A stretch of 64,000 bases of DNA from Asanoa hainanensis (GTDB lineage: Bacteria; Actinomycetota; Actinomycetes; Mycobacteriales; Micromonosporaceae). Under the pieces are notes generated by a model. The model was not told the DNA's origin. It searched no databases and worked only from the letters and a program-made list of their open reading frames with translations. The stretch's first letter is position 1; each line of letters opens with the position of its first letter. Position numbers and translations under genes: made by a program. Positions 27,462 through 35,439 of this stretch are shown in pieces. The stretch covers positions 248,001-312,000 of the forward strand of contig NZ_FZPH01000001.1 of NCBI RefSeq assembly GCF_900188485.1, given 5' to 3'.

Positions 27462-28285
27462 TCACCCATCTTGACCGCTCGCAGGGTGTACGAGAGCGGA
27501 ACGCGCTCGCGGCCCTCGGTCAACCGCCACTCCCCGTCGTCGCCGCACACCATCCGGCCGGGCAGCGCTTCCCAGGGCACGCTGTCGTGCTCGACCAGCA
27601 TGGTCAGCCGCAGCCCGTGGTCGAGCAGCGCGGTGACGATCTCGCCGAGCCCGTGGTTCCACTCGTGCGTGAGGTTCTGGGTGAACACGGCGTCGGTGCT
27701 GACATAGGTGCCGCCCTCGGTCCAGACCAGCGGCTCGGCGGTCTCGAAGTAGGGGTAACGCACGACCAACCCTTCAGCGGCGTCGTCGAGCGACCACAGC
27801 ATCGGGTGGCCTTCGCGGATGAACAGCCGGCCGCCGGGCTTGAGCAGCCGGGCCACCACCGCCGCCCAGCGGTCGACGGACGGCAGCCAGCACAGCGCGC
27901 CGATGCCGGTGAAGACCAGGTCGTACGCGCCGGCCTCGAGCACGTCCCCGGCCGCGTACACGTCGGACTCGACGAACTCGGTCCGATCGCCGAGCCGCTC
28001 GGCGAGCCGGCGCGCCTCGGCGACGGCGGCCGGCGAGAAGTCGAGGCCGGTCATCCGCGCGCCGAGGCGCGACAGCGAGATCGTGTCGGTGCCGATGTGG
28101 CACTGCAGGTGCACGCCGCGCAGCCCGGTCACGTCGCCGAGCCGGGGCAGGTCGAACCGGACCACCGGATGCAGGTGCGCCGGGTCGGCGGCGAACAGGT
28201 CGAGCCCGTAGTCCGGCGACGCGGCGTGCGCGGGCGCACGCTCGTCCCAGTTGGCGCGGTTGACGGTGCGATAGTCAGCGGTCAC
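27458..28285 (-). CDS. Class I SAM-dependent methyltransferase
   Basis: About 275 residues from GTG at 28285. Motif I is degenerate but recognisable ([20 protein letters not shown]), followed by the acidic strand end MTGLDFSP and motif [17 protein letters not shown]. The opening [15 protein letters not shown] is typical of a widespread actinobacterial methyltransferase family of unknown substrate. A longer frame reaching 28894 runs through the neighbouring gene and was rejected. A TAGCTT -10 ends eight bases upstream of the GTG. The dehydrogenase gene follows with a four-base overlap. Confidence 0.9.
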   Translation of the reverse strand: MTADYRTVNRANWDERAPAHAASPDYGLDLFAADPAHLHPVVRFDLPRLGDVTGLRGVHLQCHIGTDTISLSRLGARMTGLDFSPAAVAEARRLAERLGDRTEFVESDVYAAGDVLEAGAYDLVFTGIGALCWLPSVDRWAAVVARLLKPGGRLFIREGHPMLWSLDDAAEGLVVRYPYFETAEPLVWTEGGTYVSTDAVFTQNLTHEWNHGLGEIVTALLDHGLRLTMLVEHDSVPWEALPGRMVCGDDGEWRLTEGRERVPLSYTLRAVKMGE

Positions 28286-28293
28286 GACCGCGA

Positions 28294-28299
28294 AAGCTA
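28294..28299 (-). promoter_or_regulatory. Predicted -10 (TAGCTT) of the methyltransferase gene
   Basis: TAGCTT on the minus strand ends eight bases before the GTG at 28285, at the upper limit for a leaderless start. Confidence 0.35.
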
Positions 28300-28356
28300 T
28301 CAGCGGAGCCCTACCAGACGTAACCGAAATACAGCTCGGTGCCGGCGGCGCCGCCG

Positions 28357-28782
28357 CTAGTCGGGTGGCGGCGACGCGGTCAGGTCCTTCGATGCGGCGA
28401 CACGCACGCGGCGCAGTTCGTACCCGATGATGGCGACCGCGTAGAAGACCACGTCCGCGGCCAGCTTGCCCACGACGACTCCCGTGGCGGTGGTGCCCAG
28501 CGCGCGGCTGGCCAGGTACATCGCGCCCGGACGCACGAGCAGGGTGTCGAGCAGCTCGGCCGGGCCGAACTCCAGCACCATGTCGCGGACAACGGCGGCG
28601 GGGCGGCCACCGGCGCGCACGTCCCGGGCGAAGATCATCGCGTAGAAGCCGATGGTCTCGCCCACGGTGCCGGCGACGGCGGCCGCGCCCGGCTCGTCGA
28701 GCGGGGCGGTGGCCAGGAGCGCGCCGGTGATCCCGGCGGCCTCGGCGGGGGCGTACCGGGACAGCCACGCGCGCACGCCCAT
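28357..28782 (-). CDS. Small membrane protein of unknown function
   Basis: A 141-residue protein from ATG at 28782 (a TTG at 28794 is an alternative). Three to four hydrophobic segments can be seen: near ITGALLATA, GETIGFYAMIFA, and VVVGKLAADVVFYAVAIIGYEL. The middle has RDMVLEFGPAELLDTLLVRPG, a motif-like stretch that I cannot assign. It lies between the LAL regulator and the methyltransferase on the same strand, 48 bases after the regulator's stop. Confidence 0.65.
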   Translation of the reverse strand: MGVRAWLSRYAPAEAAGITGALLATAPLDEPGAAAVAGTVGETIGFYAMIFARDVRAGGRPAAVVRDMVLEFGPAELLDTLLVRPGAMYLASRALGTTATGVVVGKLAADVVFYAVAIIGYELRRVRVAASKDLTASPPPD

Positions 28783-28830
28783 CGCGCTGGTCAACGACGC
28801 GGCCGGTGCCGGGTGGTGTGCGGTAACCCG

Positions 28831-31518
28831 TCAGTGGCGCAGCTCGCGGCGGGAGCTGATGCCCAGCTTGGCGAAGATCTTGCGGAGGTGCCATTCGACG
28901 GTACGGGGGCTCAGGAACAGCCGTTCGCCGATCTCCGGGTTGGACAGCCCGTCGCGGGTCAGCTGGGCGATCTGGGCCTCCTGCGGGGTGAGCTGGCCGT
29001 TGGGCACGACGGCCCGGCGCGGCGCGGCCTCACCGGCGGCCCGCAGCTCGCGGGCGGCCCGTTCGGCGAAGCCGTCCATCCCCCGCTCGGCGAACGCGTC
29101 GTGCGCGCGGCGCAACTCGACGCGGGCGTCGGCCCGGCGGCCCGCACCACGCAGCCACTCCCCGTAGATCAGCCACGCCCGCGCCAGCTCCCCGGCCAGC
29201 GGTGTGCGCGACAGCTGGTCGATCGCCTCGCGGTACGACTCCTCCGCGGCCGGCCCGGCCAGCGTCAGCGCCCGGCTGCGCGCCTCGATGCCCCGCGCCC
29301 ACGCGGTGCCGGCCGCCGAGGTGGCCACGGTGAGCCGGCTCAGCGCCGCCGCCGCGCGATCGGGTTGGCCGGCCCGGGTCGCCGCCTCGACCAGCTCCTC
29401 GAGAATGCCCCAGGGCGGGAAGCCGAGCACCGCCGGCTCCTGGTCGCCCGCCTCGGCCGCGGAGATGGCTTCGAGGTGCTCGCCGCGCCCGTTGTGCAGG
29501 ATGGCCTGCGTCCACGCCGGCGAGACGAGCCCGGCGCCCTCGCGCCGGCGCACCGCCTCGGCGACGGTGGCCTCCGCGAGTGCGGTCGCCGCCGCCGTGT
29601 CGCCGCGCCAGGCCGTCAGCAGCAGCTCGCCGAGCGGCAGGAAGGGGCGTGCGGTGGTCGCCTCGGTCGCGGCCCGCAGCTCGTCACCGAGTGCCGCCGC
29701 GCCGGACAGGTCGCCGGCCAGCACCAGCGACGAGCTCCGCACGTTGAGCGCCTGCGGGAGCGTCGCCAGCGCGCCGCTGTCGCGGGCCAGCCCCACGAAC
29801 CGGTCGCCGAGCGCGGCCCAGGACTCGTAGTCCCACACGTGCGTCGCCGCGGTGCAGGCCAGCCACAGCCAGCGCAGGGAGTCCGGGCCTGCGAGCGGGG
29901 ACTGCCGGAACGCCCTAACGGCCTGGCGCAGCATCGGCAGGCCGGCCGCGTAGCCGGCGTTGAAGCGCAGCGCGAGGCCGTCCAGCAGGAGATCCTCGGC
30001 GTCGCCCGGCGCCGCCGCGGGCGGGGCGGCGCGGGCGGCCCGGGCCGCCTCACCCAGTTGCTCGGGGGCCAGCGTCCCGGCGAACATCGCCGCCGAGACC
30101 GCGTCCAGGTAGGTGGTCCGGGCCAGCTTCCGCTGGAACGGCTCCAGCTCCGCCGCCGCCGCGCGCAGCAGCGGGGACGCCGTCGCGTCGCGATTGACGG
30201 TGAACGCCACCCGCGCCCGGATCAGGTGTGCGGCGGCCCGGTGCGCGTCGTCCAGCCGGCCGGCCTCCGCCTCGGCGACGAGGGCCAGCGCGGCGTCCGC
30301 GGCGCCCGCTTCGAGGCTGCGCTTGGCCGCGGAGAGGTTCCGCTCGGCCCGGCGGGCCGGATCTCCGGTCAGCTCGGCCGAGCGGCGCAGGAAGCTCGCC
30401 GCGGCCACCAGTCCCCCACGGGCCTGGGCCTGGCCGGCGCTCTGCTCCAACCGGTCGGCGATCTCGTCGTCCGGGCGGTCCACGGCCTGGGCGGCGTGCC
30501 AGACCTGTCGCGCCGGGTCCGCCTCCGCGTCGGTGGCCATGGCCAGCGCGGCGTGGGCCCGCCGCCGGTCGTCGTCCGGTGCGGTGCGGTAGATCGCCGA
30601 GCGGACCAGCGGGTGCCAGAAGCGCACCTGGGAGCCGATCTCGATCAGGCCGGCGGCGGCCGCGGGCGCGACCGCGTTGGCGGGGATGCCCAGGGCCTCC
30701 GCGGCCCGCCAGAGCAGCACGGGGTCGCCGGTCGGATCGGCGGCCGCGACCAGCACGAGCAACCGCGTCGAGACGCCCAGCGTGGCGAGCTGGCGACGGT
30801 AGTGCTGCTCGATCCGGGCCGGCAGCGGCGTCTCACCGAGGTCGCCGGGCGCGGGTCGCAGCTCCAGCAGGGCGAGCGGGTTGCCGCGGGCCTCGGCGAC
30901 CATGCGGTCGCGCACCGGTTCGTCCACCGGCCCGGGCAGCACGGTCCGCAGCAGTTCGCGCGCGTCGTCGTCGGGCAGGCCGGTGACGTCCAGCTCCGGC
31001 AGGCCCGCCAGCTCGGCCGGACCCGGCGGCCGGGTGCCGAACACGATCGCGACGGACTCGCGCCGCAGCCGGCGGGCGGCGAACGCGATCGCCTGGAGCG
31101 AGGCGCGGTCCACCCAGGGCGCGTCGTCGACGATCCAGATGACCGGCCGCTCGGTCGCCACCTCGGAGAGCAGGTTGAGCACGGCGAGGCCGACCCGGAA
31201 CCGGTCGGGCGTCGGGCCCGAGCGCATCCCGAGCGCGATCGTCAGGGCGTCGCGCTGGGGCTCCGGCAACGCGTCGAACCGGTCGGCCGACGGCGTGCAG
31301 GACTGGTGCAGGTAGGCGAAGGCGAGCTCCATCTCCGACTGGACGGCGGCCGCGTAGATCACCTTGCAGTCCGTCGCGCCCATGGCCAGGTAGTCGAGCA
31401 GCGCGGACTTGCCGATGCCCGGGTCGCCGCGCACCACGAGCGCCCGACTCTCCCCCGCTCGGACCGTGTCCAGCAGCCCGTCCAGGACGGCCCGTTCGGG
31501 GCGCCTCCCTAGCAACAT
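28831..31518 (-). CDS. LAL-type LuxR family transcriptional regulator
   Basis: An 895-residue large ATP-binding LuxR regulator. The N-terminal AAA/STAND domain has Walker A GDPGIGKSA (31-39) and Walker B VIWIVDDAPW. The long middle is alpha-helical repeats (TPR-like). The C-terminal ~60 residues are a GerE/LuxR helix-turn-helix (LTPQEAQIAQLTRDGLSNPEIGERL, then SPRTVEWHL). These MalT-like proteins activate transcription when bound to ATP and an inducer. ATG at 31518 follows the strong ribosome binding site GGGGGAG. The divergent secreted hydrolase gene is an obvious candidate target. Confidence 0.93.
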   Translation of the reverse strand: MLLGRRPERAVLDGLLDTVRAGESRALVVRGDPGIGKSALLDYLAMGATDCKVIYAAAVQSEMELAFAYLHQSCTPSADRFDALPEPQRDALTIALGMRSGPTPDRFRVGLAVLNLLSEVATERPVIWIVDDAPWVDRASLQAIAFAARRLRRESVAIVFGTRPPGPAELAGLPELDVTGLPDDDARELLRTVLPGPVDEPVRDRMVAEARGNPLALLELRPAPGDLGETPLPARIEQHYRRQLATLGVSTRLLVLVAAADPTGDPVLLWRAAEALGIPANAVAPAAAAGLIEIGSQVRFWHPLVRSAIYRTAPDDDRRRAHAALAMATDAEADPARQVWHAAQAVDRPDDEIADRLEQSAGQAQARGGLVAAASFLRRSAELTGDPARRAERNLSAAKRSLEAGAADAALALVAEAEAGRLDDAHRAAAHLIRARVAFTVNRDATASPLLRAAAAELEPFQRKLARTTYLDAVSAAMFAGTLAPEQLGEAARAARAAPPAAAPGDAEDLLLDGLALRFNAGYAAGLPMLRQAVRAFRQSPLAGPDSLRWLWLACTAATHVWDYESWAALGDRFVGLARDSGALATLPQALNVRSSSLVLAGDLSGAAALGDELRAATEATTARPFLPLGELLLTAWRGDTAAATALAEATVAEAVRRREGAGLVSPAWTQAILHNGRGEHLEAISAAEAGDQEPAVLGFPPWGILEELVEAATRAGQPDRAAAALSRLTVATSAAGTAWARGIEARSRALTLAGPAAEESYREAIDQLSRTPLAGELARAWLIYGEWLRGAGRRADARVELRRAHDAFAERGMDGFAERAARELRAAGEAAPRRAVVPNGQLTPQEAQIAQLTRDGLSNPEIGERLFLSPRTVEWHLRKIFAKLGISSRRELRH

Positions 31519-31581
31519 GGCGGCTCCCCCTGAAGCCACGGTAGGCCGCCGGGCGCCGGCCCGTGGGCGGACGGGGTTTTC

Positions 31582-31594
31582 GCACTGGCAGTGC
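31582..31594. promoter_or_regulatory. Perfect palindrome between the LAL and hydrolase genes
   Basis: GCACTG-G-CAGTGC is a perfect six-bp inverted repeat just upstream of the hydrolase -35 element, placed as an activator or repressor site. Confidence 0.5.
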
Positions 31595-31598
31595 AGTA

Positions 31599-31628
31599 TT
31601 GACACCCGTGATCCGGAGTGCCTACCGT
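31599..31628 (+). promoter_or_regulatory. Sigma-70-type promoter of the hydrolase gene
   Basis: TTGACA (31599-31604) and TACCGT (31623-31628) are separated by 18 bases. The ATG is at 31665 with GGAGGA at 31651, so this transcript has a normal leader. Confidence 0.7.
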
Positions 31629-31664
31629 CGATTTCCCCTATCCACCTCCCGGAGGAGCGCGTCG

Positions 31665-33011
31665 ATGCGCCGTACCCTCCTGTTCCGCGTCCTGGCCTGC
31701 ACGGTGGCGGCCGCCACCGCCGTGACCGCCATCCCGACGGCGGCGGCGGCCGGTGGCACCCCCGGCAACCAACCTCTGCCCGGCTACACGATCGTCAACC
31801 CGCCGCTGACCCCGGCCACCGTGGACGGTCGCCCGACGACGGTGCGCCAGGGCACGCACCGGCACGCCGCGTACGTCATCGAGGTCCCCGCGAAATGGAA
31901 CGGCGACCTGGTGATGTGGGCGCACGGCTATCGCGGTCAGGGCACCGTGCTGACCGTCGACCCACCCGCGTACGGCCTGCGCCAGAAGCTGCTCGACCGG
32001 GGCTACGCGTGGGCGGCGTCGTCGTACTCCGGCAACGGGTTCGACATCCGCGCCGGCGTGGTCAGCACCAAGGAGCTGACCGAGCACTTCGGCACAGTGG
32101 TCCGCCGGCCGCACCGCACGTACATCGCGGGCGTCTCGATGGGCGGCTACGTCATCGGCCGCTCGCTGGAGGAGTACCCAAGGCTCTACGACGGCGGCCT
32201 GCCGATGTGCGGCGTCATGGGTGACCAGCGGCTGATCGACTACTTCCTCGACTACCAGCTCACGTCCGAGGCGCTCAGCGGCATCACCACGTACCCGGCG
32301 GGCGCCGACTACCTGACCGCCGTCGTGCCGGCCGTGCAGCAGAAGCTCGGCATCGCGACGATCACGCCGGTCGCACCCGAGCCGGCCAACCCGCTGGGCC
32401 AGCAGTTCCGCGACATCACCGTCAACCAGAGCGGCGGCCCGCGGCCGGGCGCGGCGGCGGCGTTCGCGTACTGGAAGAACTTCCTGTTCTCGCTCAGCGC
32501 ACCCGCGGCCTCGTCGGAGACACCGGCGCAGGACCCGGGGCTGATCTCGACCAACCTCTTCACCCGTTACAAGCCCAACACGCCGGTCGACGTCAACCGG
32601 TCGGTGCGGCGGGTCGCGCCCGAGGAGCCGTACCAGCGGCTGTCCCGCCGGCTCACCCAGGTCCCGAAGATCGAGGGCCGGCCGCGCGTGCCGGTGCTGT
32701 CCTTGCACGGCCTCGGCGACCTGTTCGTGCCGTTCGGCAACGAGCTCCAGTACAAGGCCGACGTCGACCGCAACGGCCGCGGCCGGCTGGTGGTGCAGCG
32801 GGCGATCCGCAGCACCGAGCACTGCGAGTTCAGCCCCACCGAGGTCGGGACCGCCTGGGACGACCTGGTCACCTGGGTACGCCACGACCGCAAGCCGGCC
32901 GGCGACCGCCTGGACCCGAAGTCCGTGGCGGCCCCCGACTACGGCTGCCGGTTCAGCGACCGCGCGGCCTACACGACAGGAACCCGACGGCTTTACGCCG
33001 CCTGCGCCTAG
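31665..33011 (+). CDS. Secreted alpha/beta hydrolase
   Basis: A 448-residue protein with a signal peptide (basic MRRTLLFRVL, hydrophobic core, cleavage near AAAAGG). The alpha/beta-hydrolase nucleophile elbow is GVSMGGY, an oxyanion-type WAHGYRG lies earlier, and His in STEHCEF is the likely catalytic histidine, with Asp in LHGLGDLFVP. The substrate is unknown; the family includes extracellular esterases and peptidase-like enzymes. ATG at 31665 has a GGAGGA ribosome binding site. Divergent from the LAL regulator. Confidence 0.85.
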   Translation: MRRTLLFRVLACTVAAATAVTAIPTAAAAGGTPGNQPLPGYTIVNPPLTPATVDGRPTTVRQGTHRHAAYVIEVPAKWNGDLVMWAHGYRGQGTVLTVDPPAYGLRQKLLDRGYAWAASSYSGNGFDIRAGVVSTKELTEHFGTVVRRPHRTYIAGVSMGGYVIGRSLEEYPRLYDGGLPMCGVMGDQRLIDYFLDYQLTSEALSGITTYPAGADYLTAVVPAVQQKLGIATITPVAPEPANPLGQQFRDITVNQSGGPRPGAAAAFAYWKNFLFSLSAPAASSETPAQDPGLISTNLFTRYKPNTPVDVNRSVRRVAPEEPYQRLSRRLTQVPKIEGRPRVPVLSLHGLGDLFVPFGNELQYKADVDRNGRGRLVVQRAIRSTEHCEFSPTEVGTAWDDLVTWVRHDRKPAGDRLDPKSVAAPDYGCRFSDRAAYTTGTRRLYAACA

Positions 33012-33015
33012 CCGC

Positions 33016-33306
33016 CTAGCGGGACGGGTAGCGGGGCAGGCTCCGCTGCCCGTGCCGCCGGCGGCTCACCAGGGACACGCCGCCGGCCGCCAGGGCGACC
33101 TGCAGGGCCAGCTCGATCCAGTCGATGCCGTCGGTGTCGGCCACGCCGAAGACCGACGCGATGCCGGTGCCGACGAGGGCCGCGACGATCCCGATCAGCA
33201 GCATCAGCCAGATCGGGATGTACTGCTTGCCGGGCAGCACGAGGCGGCCCAGCGCGCCGATGACGAGTCCGATGACGATCGCGCTGATGACCCCGTCGAT
33301 CTGCAC
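33016..33306 (-). CDS. GlsB/YeaQ/YmgE family membrane protein
   Basis: A 96-residue protein with three predicted membrane helices and the family pattern of repeated glycines (IVIGLVIGALGRLVLPG, LIGIVAALVGTGIA). The family, once called transglycosylase-associated, is stress-linked and has no proven activity. GTG at 33306 follows the ribosome binding site GAAGGAG. Its C-terminus is basic (SRRRHGQRSLPRYPSR). It is convergent with the hydrolase gene, four bases apart. Confidence 0.88.
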   Translation of the reverse strand: MQIDGVISAIVIGLVIGALGRLVLPGKQYIPIWLMLLIGIVAALVGTGIASVFGVADTDGIDWIELALQVALAAGGVSLVSRRRHGQRSLPRYPSR

Positions 33307-33391
33307 AGCGTGCTCCTTCGTGGTTCCGCCGCGGCCGGTGCCGCTCCCGCACGTCCCATTGTCCGCACGGTCGCAAGCACCGGCCCCGACG

Positions 33392-35062
33392 TCAGCGAGC
33401 GCCCGGCCGGGCGCCGTTCGACGCCGCCGGCTCGCCGGCCGTCGGCGCCGGCTCCTCGGCGTCCGCGACGGCGTCGATCGCGCCCGCGGCCGTGGAGATC
33501 GAGCGCTCCGTGTCCGCCAGGTCGAGGCTCGTGCGCAGGGTGACCGGGCGCAGCAAGAGCGCCGCGACCACGCCGACCACGGCGATGGCGGCCGAGATCA
33601 GGAAGATGTGCCCGGTGGCGTCCCCGTACGCGGCCCGCACGATGTGTTGCACCGTGTCCGGCAGCGCGTTGAGGTTGAGCGCGCTGGTGCCCGACGACGA
33701 ACCGCCGGCCGGGACGCCGGCGGCGCTCAGGTCGTGGGTGATCTGGTCGGTCACCCGGTGGGCCAGCACCGCGCCCAGGACGGAGACGCCGATCGTGCCG
33801 CCGAGCGAGCGGAAGAACGCGACCGACGAGCTCGCCGCGCCGATGTCCCGCAGGTGCACGGTGTTCTGCACGGCGAGCACCAGGTTCTGCATGGTCATGC
33901 CGACGCCGATGCCGACGAGCAGCATGCCCGCGCCGACGAAGACCAGCGACGTGGAATGGTCGATGGTGCCGAGCATCGCGAAGCCGGCGACCAGGACGAC
34001 CGCACCGGTCACGATGTACGGCTTCAGCTTGCCGGACTTCGAGATCATCCGGCCGGCGATGATCGAGGACAGCAGCACGCCGGCCATCATCGGGATGGTC
34101 AGCAGGCCCGCCTCGGTCGGCGAGTAGCCGCGGCCGATCTGGAAGTACTGGCCGAGGAAGACGGCGCCGCCGAACATCGCCATGCCGACCGCGAGGCTGC
34201 CGAGGATCGACAGGGCGGTGGTCCGCTGCTTGACGATGTGCAGCGGCACGACCGGCTCCGCGGCCCTCGACTCGACCAGCACGGCCAGCGCCAGCAGCAC
34301 CACCGACACGCCGACGAGCGCGAAGGTCTGCCAGGACAGCCAGGCGAACGTGCCGTCGACGAACGAGATCCAGATCAGCAGCACGCTGACTCCGGCGGCG
34401 ATCAGCGTCGCGCCCAGGTAGTCGATCTTCACGTTGTCACGGCGGATCGTCGGCAGGCGCAGGGTGGCCTGCAGCAGCACCAGCGCGATGATGGCGATCG
34501 GCACGCCGACGAAGAAGCACCAACGCCAGCCGAGCCACGAGGTGTCGACGATGAGGCCGCCGAGCAGCGGTCCGCCGACGGTGGCCAGGGCCATCACGCC
34601 GCCGAGGTAGCCGTTGTAGCGCCCGCGCTCGCGCGGCGGGATCATGGCCGCGATCGCGACCTGGACCAGCGCCTGGAGGCCGCCGACGCCGATGCCCTGG
34701 AACGCCCGGGCCGCGATGAGCTGGCCGGCGTTCTGGCTGATCCCGGCGATCGCGGAGCCGACCACGAAGATCACGATCGAGATCTGGATGAGCTGTTTCT
34801 TGTTGAACAGGTCGGCGAGCTTGCCCCAGATCGGGGTCGTCGCCGTCGCGGTCAGCAGGGTGGCCGTGACCACCCACGTGTACTGGGTCTGCGATCCGTT
34901 GAGCTCGCCGATGATGCGCGGCAGGGCGGTCGAGACGACCGTGCTGCTGACCAGGGCGACGAACAGCACGAGGAGCAGCCCGCTGAGGGCCTCCAGGGTC
35001 TGCCGATGGCTCATGGCGCCCGGCTCGGTGACGGGCCCGGCGGTTGTCGTGGTGGTGCTCAT
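33392..35062 (-). CDS. DHA2 family multidrug efflux MFS transporter
   Basis: A 556-residue protein with about 14 predicted membrane helices, the arrangement of the DHA2 (EmrB/QacA) drug:H+ antiporters. Motif A is seen as GKLADLFNKK after helix 2, and motif C-like glycines as GPLLGGLI in helix 5. The opening LDxTVVxxALP is replaced here by VSSTVVSTALP, so an acidic residue common in helix 1 of this family is missing. The C-terminal ~50 residues are cytoplasmic and acidic/Ala-rich. Start ATG 35062. A TetR-type operator lies at 35115-35129, about 50 bases upstream. Confidence 0.92.
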   Translation of the reverse strand: MSTTTTTAGPVTEPGAMSHRQTLEALSGLLLVLFVALVSSTVVSTALPRIIGELNGSQTQYTWVVTATLLTATATTPIWGKLADLFNKKQLIQISIVIFVVGSAIAGISQNAGQLIAARAFQGIGVGGLQALVQVAIAAMIPPRERGRYNGYLGGVMALATVGGPLLGGLIVDTSWLGWRWCFFVGVPIAIIALVLLQATLRLPTIRRDNVKIDYLGATLIAAGVSVLLIWISFVDGTFAWLSWQTFALVGVSVVLLALAVLVESRAAEPVVPLHIVKQRTTALSILGSLAVGMAMFGGAVFLGQYFQIGRGYSPTEAGLLTIPMMAGVLLSSIIAGRMISKSGKLKPYIVTGAVVLVAGFAMLGTIDHSTSLVFVGAGMLLVGIGVGMTMQNLVLAVQNTVHLRDIGAASSSVAFFRSLGGTIGVSVLGAVLAHRVTDQITHDLSAAGVPAGGSSSGTSALNLNALPDTVQHIVRAAYGDATGHIFLISAAIAVVGVVAALLLRPVTLRTSLDLADTERSISTAAGAIDAVADAEEPAPTAGEPAASNGARPGAR

Positions 35063-35114
35063 GGCAGGGGGATCCCTCCGAGACTGGTCGATCTCCCCCA
35101 GCATGCTCCCGATC

Positions 35115-35129
35115 TTGCGCGTTGGGCAA
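35115..35129. promoter_or_regulatory. Putative TetR operator of the DHA2 exporter
   Basis: TTGCGCGTTGGGCAA has TTGC/GCAA outer arms and matches 12 of 15 positions of the perfect palindrome at 40561-40575 in front of the TetR gene. It overlaps a possible -35 TTGCCC on the minus strand, where a repressor would block the exporter promoter. Confidence 0.55.
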
Positions 35130-35164
35130 GTTTTCCCACTGAGAAACGAGTCACGTCGATCGGC

Positions 35165-35365
35165 TCAGGCGGCTTTGAGATGCTCCGGGTCGATGCCCCG
35201 GTCGACCAGCCAGCCACCGAGCTCGTAGAGGTCGCGGGGGTGGCGCAGGGGCGCGTTGCCGACCCGGCGGCCGGTGCGGCGGTAGACGCTGACGTGGCCG
35301 GCGTCGCGCACCTCGATCCGCCACTCCAGCCCGAGCCGGTCGCGCGGCGTGTTCCACACCTGCAC
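35165..35365 (-). CDS. Small conserved-looking hypothetical protein (66 residues)
   Basis: A 66-residue protein from GTG at 35365. It has a compact beta-alpha appearance (LEWRIEVRDAGHVSVYRRTGRRV, then DLYELGGWLVDRGIDPEHL), with no membrane segment or known motif. The start is supported by a TAGCGT -10 seven bases upstream. It is divergent from the alpha-mannosidase gene. Function unknown. Confidence 0.6.
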   Translation of the reverse strand: MQVWNTPRDRLGLEWRIEVRDAGHVSVYRRTGRRVGNAPLRHPRDLYELGGWLVDRGIDPEHLKAA

Positions 35366-35372
35366 CCCACCG

Positions 35373-35378
35373 ACGCTA
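35373..35378 (-). promoter_or_regulatory. Predicted leaderless -10 (TAGCGT)
   Basis: TAGCGT on the minus strand ends seven bases before the GTG at 35365. Confidence 0.5.
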
Positions 35379-35427
35379 GGCCGACTTTCCCGACAAAAAA
35401 GGCAAATCAGCCGGCGTACGAGATCGA

Positions 35428-35433
35428 TAAGCT
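35428..35433 (+). promoter_or_regulatory. Predicted leaderless -10 (TAAGCT) of the mannosidase gene
   Basis: TAAGCT ends six bases before the GTG at 35440; no Shine-Dalgarno site is present. Confidence 0.5.
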
Positions 35434-35439
35434 ACCGGC

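Noticed and set aside
28339-31512. A 1057-residue plus-strand open frame
   Set aside because: It is antisense to the LAL regulator, with Arg/Gln/Gly-rich composition typical of shadow frames.
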